A stretch of DNA of 64,000 nucleotides from Betaproteobacteria bacterium (GTDB lineage Bacteria; Pseudomonadota; Gammaproteobacteria; Burkholderiales; Casimicrobiaceae), in the NCBI GenBank assembly GCA_016720425.1, contig JADKKQ010000006.1, positions 191,783-255,782 on the forward strand, written 5' to 3'. This document shows positions 17,938 through 28,542 of the stretch, piece after piece. Position 1 is the first letter of the stretch. Every line of letters starts with the position of its first letter. Under the pieces are notes generated by a model. It was given only the letters and a program-made list of their open reading frames with translations, made no database searches and was not told the DNA's origin. Both the position numbers and the translations under genes were made by a program.

Positions 17938-19557
17938 TCACGCGCGCGGCACCTCGTCCTTGTCGAGACCGATGAAGCGCGAGACGCGCAGCGGCGTCCC
18001 GGGCCGCTGGTAGCGGTCGACCTCGTCCAGCAACCGGCGGTCGGCGGCGGTCATCCGGTTGCGCAGGCGCACGTATTCGGCCCACGACGCGATGATGAAG
18101 CGCTCGACGTAGCGCCCTTCCTCCTCGAGGTCGCGGAACACCCGCCAGCTGACGGCGCCGTTGCGCCGGCGCGCGGGCTCCACCGCGTGGATCGCGCGCA
18201 GGAACTCGGTGCGCTGCGCCGGATCGATGCGGTAGTCGAGCTGGATCAGCACCGGGCCGTCGTCGGGGGAGGGCTCGTCGTGGAGCTCGAGGTCGGGCAG
18301 GCGCTCGCCGGGGGCGACGTCGGCTTCGTCGACCATCGCCACCCGCACGCGGCGATTCAGCGCCTGCAGCGCGATCATCGTCGCCGCCGCCGCGATCAGC
18401 GCGGTGCGCGTGTCGGAGAGCGACGCCAGCGCGCCCCACAGGATGCTGCCCAGCGCGAGGCTCGCCTGGTTGGTCACCAGGTTGGTCGCGACCGCACGCG
18501 CCCGCACCCACGCCGGCGCCGCGCTCTGCGTGCCGGCGGTCAGGCTGGCGAGCACGCTCACCCACGCCGCACCGGCGCCGCACGCCCCCAGGATGGCCAG
18601 CGGCAGCTGCGTGGCCAGGGCGATCAGCAACGTCGAGGCGGCGCTGAGCAGCACGCCGGAGGTCACCAGCCGGTTGAGCGAGACCTGGCGCAACTGGCCG
18701 GGAATCGACAGTGCGCCGACGATCGCGCCGGCGCCGAAGGACGCCACCAGCGTGCCGTAGCCGCCGGCGCCCAGCGCGAGCTGGTCGCGGGCGACCAGCG
18801 GCAGCAGCGCCCAGATCGAGCTCGCGCAGACCGAAAAGGACAGGTTGCGGATGATGTAGGCCCGCATCGGTGCCGAGTGGCGGGCGTAGCGCAGGCCGCT
18901 CTGGATGCCCGACAGGATCGTCTCGGGCACGCCCGGGATGGGACGCGGCAGCGCGTGCTGGCGGCGCAGCGCCAGCGCCATCGCCACGAAGCCGATCGCC
19001 GACGCCAGCAGTGCGCTGCCCGAGCCCGCCCATGCGGCGACCGCGCCGGCCAGCGCGGGGCCGATCGCCCGGGCGAGGTTGAACGCCACGGCGCCCAGCG
19101 TGACGGCCCGCGCGAGTTCGGCCCGCGCGACGAGGTCGTTGACGATGGCGCCCGCCGCCGGCAGGTAGAAGGCGAAGCCGGCGCCGATCAGGAACGTCGC
19201 CGCCAGCAGCACCGCGGGCCCGACGACGTCGAGCCACACGGCGACGCCCAGCGCGGCGGTCAGCGCGGCGAGAGCGTACTGCGTCAGCAGGATCACCCGT
19301 CGCCGGTCGACGATGTCGGCGAGGGATCCGGCGACCAGACCGAACAGCAACGCCGGCGCGGTGCTCGCCGTCTGGACCAGCGCCACGGTCAGCGCCGACG
19401 GCGTGAGCGTCGCCATCAGCCAGGCGGCGACGGTGGCCTGCATCGTGTACCCCAGCGCGGCGGCGATCGAGCCGAGGTAGTAACGCCGGTAGGCCCGATG
19501 GCGAAGGGGCGACCCGGCAAGCCAGCGATCGAGCAGCGGGGCGACACTTTTGTGCAC
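17938..19557 (-). CDS. MFS exporter with C-terminal soluble domain (TMS/MFS_3 type)
   Basis: A 539-residue protein from a GTG at 19557. About twelve hydrophobic segments fill residues 1-405, including the MFS loop GSLADIVDRRRVILLTQ between segments 2 and 3. A soluble tail of about 110 residues (LIQLDYRIDPAQRTEFLRAI, FIIASWAEYVRLRNRM) resembles the monooxygenase-like tail typical of the transmembrane secretion effector group. The substrate is unknown. It is convergent with the SelD fusion gene, and nothing ties it to selenium except position. Longer upstream starts would run into the tRNA region and are rejected. Confidence 0.75.
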   Translation of the reverse strand: MHKSVAPLLDRWLAGSPLRHRAYRRYYLGSIAAALGYTMQATVAAWLMATLTPSALTVALVQTASTAPALLFGLVAGSLADIVDRRRVILLTQYALAALTAALGVAVWLDVVGPAVLLAATFLIGAGFAFYLPAAGAIVNDLVARAELARAVTLGAVAFNLARAIGPALAGAVAAWAGSGSALLASAIGFVAMALALRRQHALPRPIPGVPETILSGIQSGLRYARHSAPMRAYIIRNLSFSVCASSIWALLPLVARDQLALGAGGYGTLVASFGAGAIVGALSIPGQLRQVSLNRLVTSGVLLSAASTLLIALATQLPLAILGACGAGAAWVSVLASLTAGTQSAAPAWVRARAVATNLVTNQASLALGSILWGALASLSDTRTALIAAAATMIALQALNRRVRVAMVDEADVAPGERLPDLELHDEPSPDDGPVLIQLDYRIDPAQRTEFLRAIHAVEPARRRNGAVSWRVFRDLEEEGRYVERFIIASWAEYVRLRNRMTAADRRLLDEVDRYQRPGTPLRVSRFIGLDKDEVPRA

Positions 19558-19770
19558 GCCGGCAGTATAGAGCCTGCGGCAGCGGCGCCCGTGGGAAGGA
19601 AGCCGCCTGCGCGCCGCACATGGCGGCGAAGCCCCGCTATGGTATGATTTGCGGCTTGGTTTTGAAGCGACTGGCAGGGGATGCAGGTGACCCGCCGCCG
19701 GTCGTGTCGTTGTCCGGCTGCGGACTCGGGGTCCGGGCGATGCAGCGGCGCGAACCCTCGGTCCGACAGG

Positions 19771-19847
19771 GCGCCCGTAGCTCATCCGGATAGAGCACCG
19801 GCCTTCTAAGCCGGCGGTAACAGGTTCGAGTCCTGTCGGGCGCGCCA
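19771..19847 (+). tRNA. tRNA-Arg (anticodon TCT)
   Basis: The cloverleaf can be read directly. Acceptor GCGCCCG pairs with CGGGCGC, the D arm is GCTC/GAGC, the anticodon stem CCGGC/GCCGG carries loop CTTCTAA with anticodon TCT, and the T arm ACAGG-TTCGAGT-CCTGT follows. The discriminator is G and CCA is encoded. Confidence 0.97.
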
Positions 19848-19923
19848 GTTTTGGGATGCAGGTCGCGAGCGATGCCTTCGCATGATCGGGAGGGGTCGGG
19901 CGAGCGATCTGCGACCCGTCAGC

Positions 19924-20000
19924 GGTGGCTGTAGCTCAGTTGGTAGAGTCCCGGATTGTGATTCCGGTTGTCGTGGGTTCGAGTCCCATCAGCCACCCCA
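19924..20000 (+). tRNA. tRNA-His (anticodon GTG)
   Basis: Acceptor GTGGCTG pairs with CAGCCAC, and the extra 5' G at 19924 faces discriminator C at 19997, the hallmark of tRNA-His. The D arm is GCTC/GAGT, the anticodon loop TTGTGAT carries GTG, and the T arm GTGGG-TTCGAGT-CCCAT follows. CCA is encoded. It lies 77 nt after tRNA-Arg, so the two may share a transcript. Confidence 0.97.
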
Positions 20001-20108
20001 CCTCTCTTCGTTGATCGCGCCGGCGGCGAACCGCAGCGCACCGGCACCCGTGCGATCGCCACCCCCCCGCCGCTTTACTGCCGCCGTCCCGGCATCGAGA
20101 ATGGGAAC

Positions 20109-22632
20109 ATGGCGGTCGAGCGAATATCGGAACCGACGCCGACCGGCGGCGCACCGCGGCCGGACCCGCGGCCGCGCAACGCGTACCGTCCGGGCAACCT
20201 CCTGCTCGCGCTGCTGCGGCGCCTGCTCTACCTCGTCGTGCGCACGCGGGTCGCGCCGGAGGACGTCGGCGCGCTCGGCATCGACCCGCACAAGCCCGTC
20301 TGCTACGTGCTGCAGGACCGGCACCTGTCGAGCCTGCTGGTGCTGGAGGAGGAGGTGCGGCGCCTCGGGCTCCCGTCCGCGCTCGCCGGCATCGGCGCCG
20401 GCTTCCCGGGCCGCGATCGCGCGCTGTTCTCGGTCATCCTCAACCACAACCCGCTGTCCGCGCGCACGTCGCATCCGTCGGCCACGCTGGCGCGGTTGAC
20501 CGGCGCGCTGTTCCGGGATCCGGCGCAGGACGTGCAGCTCGTGCCGGTCACGATCCTCTGGGGCCGGTCGCCGAAGTCGCAGGATTCGCTGGTCAAGGCG
20601 CTGTTCGCCGACGCCTGGGCGAGCGTGGGGCCGCTGCGCCAGCTCGCGATCATCGCGCTGCACGGGCGGCAGACACGGGTGAACTTCAGCGCGCCGATCC
20701 CGCTCTCCCGGCTGATCGACGACGAATCCGACCCGGCGACGGCGGTGCGGAAGGCCAACCGCTTCCTGCGCTTCCACTTCCGGCGGATGCGCGAATCGGC
20801 GATCGGGCCGGACCTCTCTCACCGGCGCAACCTGATCGAGGCGATGGTCGCCTCCGCCGGGATGCAGGAGGCGATCGCGCAGGAGGCCGTCCGGCTCGGC
20901 GTGGCCCCGGCCGCCGCCGAGGAGCGGGCGCGCCGGTTCGCGTGGGAGATTGCGTCCGACTTCAGCTACCCGGCCATCCGCGTCGGCGAGCTCCTGCTCG
21001 AGCGGCTTTGGCGGCGGCTCTACGAGGGGGTCGTCGTCCACCACGGCGAGGAGCTCGCCAAGGTCGCGCCGGGCAAAGGCCTCGTCTACCTGCCCAACCA
21101 CCGCAGCCACGTCGACTACCTGCTGCTGTCCTACCTCATCTACGCGCAGGGGCTCGCTCCCCCCCACATCGCGGCGGGCGCGAACCTGAACCTGCCGCTG
21201 GTGGGGCCGCTCCTGCGGCGCGGCGGCGCCTTCTTCCTGCGCCGCAGCTTCAAGGGCGAGCCCGCTCTACGCCGCGGTGTTCCGCGAGTACCTGCACGCG
21301 ATGCTGGCCCGGGGGTTTCCGATCGCGTACTTCATCGAGGGCGGGCGCAGCCGCAGCGGGCGCACGCTGGCGCCCCGGGGCGGCATGCTGGGCATGACCA
21401 TCGAGAGCTACATGCGCGAGCATCCGCGGCCGCTGCTGCTGGTGCCCGTGCACGTGAGCTACGAGAAGCTCATCGAGGGGCGGACGCTGGTCGCGGAGCT
21501 CGAAGGACAGCCGAAGCGCGGCGAGTCGCTGGGGGCGCTGGCCGGGGCGGTACGCAACCTCAAGCGCGTCTACGGCACCGTGGCCGTCAATTTCGGCACG
21601 CCGCTGTCGGTCGATGCGTTCCTCGACCGGCAGGCGCCGGGCTGGCACGCGCTTGCGGGCGACGCGCAGCGCGAGACCGCGCGGGGGCTCACCGACGCAC
21701 TGGCGCTCGTAGCCGCGCAGGCGATCAATGCCGCCGTCGTGATCAACCCGATCAACCTGTTCGCGATGGCGATCGTGCCCAGCCCCCGGCACGCGCTCGA
21801 CGAGCGCGGGCTTGCGCAGCAGGTCGACTGGCTGCGGACGATCGCGTCGCGGCTGCCCTACGCGAAGGATTCCGTGCTCGCCGACTGCGACCCGGGAACG
21901 GTGATCGCGCACGCGCTCGAGCTCGGCTACGCCACGCGCATCGCGCATCCGCTGGGCGACGTGATCGCGGTCGCCGACGGGCAGGTGTCGGCGCTGAACT
22001 ACCTGCGCAACAACGTGCTGCACGCCTATGCGCTGCCGGCGCTGGTCGCGAGCCTGCTGGTCGCCTCGCGCGAGGCGTCGCTCGCGCGCGTCGGCGAGTT
22101 CGTCGACGGCGGCCTGCCGTTCCTGCGCGCCGAGCTGATGCTGCGGCACTCGTCCGCCGAAGCGGTCGCCGAGGCGAGACGGATCGTCGAGCTGTTCGTC
22201 GAGCTCGGGCTTGCGCGCTCGGGCGCCGATGGCGCGGTGCGTGCCGCCGATCGCTATCGTCCCGAGCACGCGGGGCTCGAGCTCCTCGCCCGCTCGCTGC
22301 GGCACCTGCTGCGCCGGAACTACCTGACGATCGCGCTGATGACGCAGGTCGGCGGCGGGCGCCTCGCGCGCGCGCGGCTCGAGGAGCTGATGCAGATGCT
22401 CACGCAGCGGCTGTCGCTGCTGTCCGAGTTCGCGCCGCCGGACTTCTACGCGCGCTCGTCCTTCGGCTCCTACATCGACACGCTGCAGGGCGCGGGGCTG
22501 ATCCGCGCGGACGCCGACGGCGCGCTGCACCTCGACCCGCAAGCGGTGCGCTGGGAGCGCTACGTCGAGCGGCTGCTCCCGGCGGACGCCGTGCTCGCGA
22601 TCCGGCGGGCGGCGGTCGACCACGCGGGCTGA
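20109..22632 (+). CDS. plsB: Glycerol-3-phosphate acyltransferase PlsB, frameshifted
   Basis: About 840 residues when the frame is repaired, near the 807 of the E. coli enzyme. It transfers acyl groups to sn-glycerol-3-phosphate, the first step of phospholipid synthesis, at the inner membrane. The acyltransferase blocks are in order: NHRSHVDYLL (block I), GGAFFLRRSF (II), YFIEGGRSRSGR (III), LVPVHVSYEKL (IV). The frame changes between blocks II and III at a CCC run (21261-21263). Removing one C gives GEPLYAAVFREYL, the family sequence. The total length is one base over a multiple of three. Error or mutation cannot be told apart here. Confidence 0.88.
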
Positions 22633-22675
22633 CGGCGGGCATGCCCGCGCACCCATCGGGCACACCGGCGCTTAT

Positions 22676-22780
22676 CGAGGCGGCACGAAGGAGGCTGGAT
22701 TCCTGTGGCAGCGCCGTCAGGCGCGAACGAAGCTTCACGGCGGGGATCGACGGCCGAAGCCGATCCCGCAGCTATCCTCG
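22676..22780. repeat. Dispersed 105-bp intergenic repeat, copy 1
   Basis: Same length and clearly homologous, end to end, to 41471-41575. Both begin CGAGGCGGCACGAAG, share TCAGGCGCGAA in the middle and end CCTCG. Internal complementary segments suggest a REP/BIME-like folded element. Confidence 0.7.
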
Positions 22781-22982
22781 CGGGCGATCGTGCAACGCAC
22801 CCTTGCGCCTGAGCAAAGTCCGCCGCCGCCGGTGTTGCTACACTGACGCCTGATCGAGCCGCATCAGGCAATTCGGGGCCCCCGGCCGCCTTGGCGCGAC
22901 GGACGCAGCAGTGTGCTCCCTCGGTGGCCTTGCCGTGCTCCCGACACGTGCGGAGTGCCAGGGTGCGCAAGTCCTGCCGGTT

Positions 22983-23023
22983 CCCCTTTCCCTTGCCCCC
23001 ATTCCCCGTGCTCCCCGTTCCCC
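22983..23023 (-). other. Potential G-quadruplex tract upstream of gdhA
   Basis: Six runs of three to five C occur in 41 nt on the plus strand, separated by 3-5 nt, so the minus strand can form a G-quadruplex. It lies about 140 nt before the glutamate dehydrogenase start. Confidence 0.5.
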
Positions 23024-23159
23024 GTGTCGCACCGCAACGCAGCCACCGGCGCAGCTCACGGGGCGGACGCGCGGTCGGGGCGGCGGCCGCGGCGTCGCCA
23101 CGATCAGCAGGCCTCGACCCACGCGCTGCCCGGCAGCGCCTCATGATGGAGAACACGCC

Positions 23160-24440
<1,281 letters not shown>

Positions 24441-24558
24441 TCGCCGGCCGGCTGCCCTCGCGCTGCGCGGCGTCCTCCCCGGCGCGTCGCCCGCCGGAGG
24501 GCGCCGCGCCGCCGCGACTGCCGGTATCATCGATGGCGACGTCGGCACCGACCCCACC

Positions 24559-25317
24559 ATGCGCTTCACCATCGCCACCTACAACATCCACAAGGGGTTC
24601 ACCCAGCTCAACCGGCGAATGGTGATCCACGAACTGCGCGACCGGCTGGTCGGGCTCGACCCGGACATCCTGTTCCTGCAGGAAGTCGCCGGCGACAACG
24701 CGCGGCACGCGGCGCGGCACCTCGACTGGCCGGTCAAGCCGCAGCACGAGTTCATCGCCGGCTCGGTCTGGCAGGAGATCGCCTACGGCAAGAACGCGGT
24801 CTATCGCCACGGCCACCACGGCAACGCCGTGCTGTCGCGGTTTCCGATCGTCACCCACGAGAACCAGGACATCTCGGCGCACCCGTTCGAGAGCCGGGGC
24901 CTGCTGCACTGCGAAATCCGGCTGGCCGGCGAGCGGGCCGCGCTGCATTGCATCAACGTCCATCTGGGGCTGTTCGAGCGCGGGCGGCAGTGGCAGCTGC
25001 GCGCGCTGTGCGAGCGCATCGCGGCCACCGTGCCCAGGGACGCGCCGCTGGTGATCGCCGGCGACTTCAACGACTGGCGGCACAAGGCCAACCGCATGCT
25101 GGTGACCGAGCTCGGCGTCGACGAGGTGTTCGAGGCGGTCAAGGGCCGCCCGGCGCGCACGTTTCCGTCGGTGCTGCCGATGTTCCAGCTCGACCGCATC
25201 TACGCCCGCGGACTCGACATCGTCGACGCGCGCGTCCACTGCGCGTTCCCGCGGGCGCGGCTCTCCGATCACGCCGCGCTGGCCGCGACCTTCGAGATGC
25301 CCAAGCGCACGGGATGA
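24559..25317 (+). CDS. Endonuclease/exonuclease/phosphatase-family protein
   Basis: A 252-residue protein with the family's metal and catalytic motifs: TYNIHKG at the start, LQEVAG, HGNAVLSRF, INVHLGL, IAGDFNDWR and the final LSDHAALAATF. The same arrangement occurs in proteins paired with ClsB-type cardiolipin synthases. It overlaps that gene here by four bases (ATGA), so a role in membrane lipid processing is likely, though its substrate is not established. Confidence 0.87.
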   Translation: MRFTIATYNIHKGFTQLNRRMVIHELRDRLVGLDPDILFLQEVAGDNARHAARHLDWPVKPQHEFIAGSVWQEIAYGKNAVYRHGHHGNAVLSRFPIVTHENQDISAHPFESRGLLHCEIRLAGERAALHCINVHLGLFERGRQWQLRALCERIAATVPRDAPLVIAGDFNDWRHKANRMLVTELGVDEVFEAVKGRPARTFPSVLPMFQLDRIYARGLDIVDARVHCAFPRARLSDHAALAATFEMPKRTG

Positions 25318-26528
25318 ACCGCTTCACGCCGGGCAACCGCGTGGCACTGCTGCGCAGCGGCGGCGAGTACTTCCCCGCGCTGGTCGGCGCGATCGACCGC
25401 GCCGAGCGCGAGGTGTGGCTCGAGACCTACATCTACGCCGACGACGAGGCGGGCCGCAACGTCACCGAGGCGCTGATGCGCGCCGCGCAGCGTGGCGTCC
25501 TGGTGCGGGTGCTGGTCGACGGCTGGGGGGCCAGGCACTACCTCACGCCGGCGATCGAGAAGGACCTGCAGCGCGGCGGCGTGCAGCTCCTCATCTACCG
25601 GCCCGAGGTCGCGCCCTGGCAGTTCCGTTCGCACCGGCTGCGGCGCCTGCATCGCAAGCTCTGCCACGTCGACGGCAGGGTGGCCTTCGTCGGCGGCATC
25701 AACATCATCGACGACATGAACGCGCCGGGGCAGAAGCCGCCGCGCATCGACTTCGCCGTGCGGGTCGAGGGCCCGGTGCTGGTGCCGATCGTGCGCACGA
25801 TGCAGCGGGTCTGGGCGGTCAACGAGCTGGTGCAGTTCCGCCACGGCGAGGTGCCGCTGTTCCCGGCGCCGCGGCGCGCCCGGCGCGCCGGCGGGCAGAC
25901 CGCGAAATTCGTCATCCGCGACAACCTGCGCCACCGGCACGACATCGAAGTCGCCTACCTGGCCGCGATCCGCACCGCCAAGGCCGAGATCGTCATCGCC
26001 AACTCGTACTTCTTCCCGGGCATCCGGTTCCGCCGCGCGCTGATCGCCGCCGCGCAGCGCGGCGTCGCGGTCACGCTGCTGCTGCAGGCGCGGGTCGAGT
26101 ACGTGCTGCTGCACTACGCCAGCCGCGCGCTCTACGGCCAGCTGCTCGCCGCCGGCGTGCGCATCCAGGAGTACGAGCAGTCGTTCCTGCACGCCAAGGT
26201 GGCCGTCGTCGACGGCAACTGGGCCACGGTGGGCTCGTCGAACATCGATCCCTACAGCCTGCTGATGGCGCGCGAGGCGAACCTCGTCGTGCGCGACCCG
26301 GACTTCGCGACGCAGCTGCGGCAGGAGCTCGGGCGGATGATCGCCGACGGCGCGCGGCCGGTCGAGCGCCTGGACTGGGAGCGGCGCCCGCGGCTGTACA
26401 AGGGCCTGGTGTGGGTCGCCTACGGCATCGTGCGCGTCGCGATGGGCCTGCTGGGTTACGGCGGCAACGAGTGGTTCCGCGGCCGGCGTCGCGTACCCCC
26501 GTCGGCGGGGCGGCGGCCGCCGCGCTGA
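25314..26528 (+). CDS. clsB: Cardiolipin synthase B (phospholipase D family)
   Basis: This 404-residue protein has two HKD motifs: HRKLCHVDGRVAFVGG (about residue 115) and HAKVAVVDGNWATVGSSN (about 300). It joins phosphatidyl groups, making cardiolipin from phosphatidylglycerol or from another phospholipid. It lacks the N-terminal membrane spans of ClsA, in keeping with ClsB. It is co-translated with the preceding endonuclease/phosphatase-family gene. Confidence 0.9.
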   Translation: MNRFTPGNRVALLRSGGEYFPALVGAIDRAEREVWLETYIYADDEAGRNVTEALMRAAQRGVLVRVLVDGWGARHYLTPAIEKDLQRGGVQLLIYRPEVAPWQFRSHRLRRLHRKLCHVDGRVAFVGGINIIDDMNAPGQKPPRIDFAVRVEGPVLVPIVRTMQRVWAVNELVQFRHGEVPLFPAPRRARRAGGQTAKFVIRDNLRHRHDIEVAYLAAIRTAKAEIVIANSYFFPGIRFRRALIAAAQRGVAVTLLLQARVEYVLLHYASRALYGQLLAAGVRIQEYEQSFLHAKVAVVDGNWATVGSSNIDPYSLLMAREANLVVRDPDFATQLRQELGRMIADGARPVERLDWERRPRLYKGLVWVAYGIVRVAMGLLGYGGNEWFRGRRRVPPSAGRRPPR

Positions 26529-26624
26529 GAGGTCGACGCGTTCGCCCGGCTGCTAAACTGCGGGCTGTCGCCGAGCCCGGCGGCCGCGACTGCGATCGCC
26601 CCGCCGCTTCCGCGACTTCCCGCC

Positions 26625-28427
26625 ATGCGCCGCCACTCCTCCTCCAGCACCACGCTGCCGGGCCCCGCCGTCCGCGGCGACTGGCGCACCGTCGGCACGC
26701 TGCTGCCCTACCTGCTGGCGTGGAAGTGGCGCGTGCTCGCGGCGCTCGCCGCGCTGGTCGCCGCCAAGGTCGCCAACGTCGGCGTGCCGATGCTGCTGAA
26801 GGAGATCGTCGACGCGCTGGACCGCGAGGCCGCGCTGCTGGCGGTGCCCTTCGCGCTGCTGGCCGCGTACGGGCTGCTGCGGCTGTCGACGACCTTCTTC
26901 ACCGAGCTGCGCGAGCTGCTGTTCGCCAAGGTGACGCAGCGCGCGGTGCGCACCATCGCCCTCGAGGTGTTCCGCCACCTGCACGCGCTGTCGCTGCGCT
27001 TCCATCTCGCGCGGCAGACCGGCGGGCTCACGCGCGACGTCGAGCGCGGCACGCGCGGCGTCTCGACGCTGATCAACTTCACGCTGTTCTCGATCCTGCC
27101 GACGCTGGTGGAGATCGCGCTGGTGACGGCGATACTCATCGCCCGCTACGACTGGACCTTCGTCGCCATCACCTTCGCCGCGCTGGCGCTCTACATCGTC
27201 GTCACGGTGCTGATCACCGAGTGGCGGACGAACTTCCGGCGGCAGATGAACGACCTCGACTCGAAGGCGAACACGCGCGCGATCGACAGCCTGCTCAACT
27301 ACGAGACCGTCAAGTACTTCGGCAACGAGGACTTCGAGGCGCGCCGCTACGACGAGAGCCTGCAGCGCTGGGAGGTGGCCGCGGTCAGGAGCCAGACCTC
27401 GCTGTCGCTGCTCAACATCACGCAGAGCGCGATCATCGCCGTCGCGGTGACGCTGATCATGTGGCGGGCGACCGCGGGCGTCGTCGCCGGCACGATGACC
27501 ATCGGCGACCTGGTGCTGGTCAACGCCTTCATGATCCAGCTCTACATCCCCCTCAACTTCCTCGGCGTCATCTACCGCGAGATCAAGCAGGCGCTGGCCG
27601 ACATGGAGCGGATGTTCGCGCTCGCCGCCGAGCACACCGAGGTCGCGGATGCGCCGGGCGCACCGGCGCTCGACGTGGGCGCCGGCGAAGTCCGCTTCGA
27701 GGGCGTCGACTTCGCCTACGAGAAGAACCGCCAGATCCTGTTCGGCGTCAGCTTCGCGATTCCCGCCGGCCACACGGTGGCGGTGGTCGGTCCGTCGGGC
27801 TCGGGCAAATCGACGCTGGCGCGCCTGCTCTACCGCTTCTACGACGTCTCCGGCGGCCGGCTCTGCGTCAACGGCCAGGACGTCCGCGCGGTGACCCAGG
27901 CGAGCCTGCGCGCGGCGATCGGCATCGTCCCGCAGGACACGGTGCTGTTCAACGACTCGATCGAGTACAACATCGCCTACGGCCGGCCCGGCGCCGGGCG
28001 CGAGGAGATCGTCGACGCGGCGAAGCTGGCGCAGATCCACGACTTCATCGCCGGCACGCCGGAAGGCTACGCGACGCCGGTGGGCGAGCGCGGGCTGAAG
28101 CTCTCCGGCGGCGAGAAGCAGCGCGTCGCCATCGCGCGGGCGATACTCAAGGATCCGCGCATCCTGATTTTCGACGAGGCGACCTCGGCGCTGGATTCCA
28201 AGTCCGAGAAGGCGATCCAGGCCGAACTGAAGAAGATCGCGCAGAACCGCACCACGCTGACCATCGCGCATCGACTGTCGACGATCCAGGACGCCGACCT
28301 GATCCTGGTGCTGGAGCACGGGCGCATCGTCGAGCGCGGCACCCACGCCGCGCTGCTGGCGGCGAACGGCACCTACGCGCGGATGTGGCAGCTGCAGCAG
28401 ACCGAGGCGGGCGAGGAGCCCGGGTAG
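26625..28427 (+). CDS. ABC transporter, fused permease-ATPase (Atm1/ABCB7 type)
   Basis: A 600-residue half transporter. Six membrane spans lie at about residues 30-310, followed by a nucleotide-binding domain with Walker A GPSGSGKST (about 391-399), signature LSGGEKQR, Walker B ILIFDEATS and the H-loop AHRLST. The motifs NYETVKYFGNE and QLYIPLNFLG are characteristic of the Atm1/ABCB7/HMT1 branch, which exports glutathione-linked metal or sulfur compounds. Substrate in this organism is inferred only from family. A TAAACT box at 26554 may be the -10. Confidence 0.88.
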   Translation: MRRHSSSSTTLPGPAVRGDWRTVGTLLPYLLAWKWRVLAALAALVAAKVANVGVPMLLKEIVDALDREAALLAVPFALLAAYGLLRLSTTFFTELRELLFAKVTQRAVRTIALEVFRHLHALSLRFHLARQTGGLTRDVERGTRGVSTLINFTLFSILPTLVEIALVTAILIARYDWTFVAITFAALALYIVVTVLITEWRTNFRRQMNDLDSKANTRAIDSLLNYETVKYFGNEDFEARRYDESLQRWEVAAVRSQTSLSLLNITQSAIIAVAVTLIMWRATAGVVAGTMTIGDLVLVNAFMIQLYIPLNFLGVIYREIKQALADMERMFALAAEHTEVADAPGAPALDVGAGEVRFEGVDFAYEKNRQILFGVSFAIPAGHTVAVVGPSGSGKSTLARLLYRFYDVSGGRLCVNGQDVRAVTQASLRAAIGIVPQDTVLFNDSIEYNIAYGRPGAGREEIVDAAKLAQIHDFIAGTPEGYATPVGERGLKLSGGEKQRVAIARAILKDPRILIFDEATSALDSKSEKAIQAELKKIAQNRTTLTIAHRLSTIQDADLILVLEHGRIVERGTHAALLAANGTYARMWQLQQTEAGEEPG

Positions 28428-28486
28428 CCGGCCCCCGGGTCCGGTGACGTCCGGCAGCGCCCCGGTGCCGCCGGACCGTTTTCCGG

Positions 28487-28516
28487 TTGTGGCTTTCCCT
28501 CCGCCTGTGCTATAAA
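28487..28516 (+). promoter_or_regulatory. Sigma-70-type promoter of pbpG
   Basis: TTGTGG (28487-28492), an 18-nt spacer and TATAAA (28511-28516) preceded by TGC form an extended -10 promoter. The ATG at 28543 lies about 20 nt after the predicted start point. Confidence 0.6.
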
Positions 28517-28542
28517 CCGGAGACTTGCTCAAGTCGGGTCTC

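Larger units (their letters stand above)
22633..23159. other. Intergenic region upstream of glutamate dehydrogenase
   Basis: This 527-nt gap contains a 105-bp dispersed repeat (22676-22780) and a C-run tract (22983-23023) that is G-rich on the other strand. No convincing coding sequence was seen in it; the short open frames there have no recognisable features. Confidence 0.5.
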
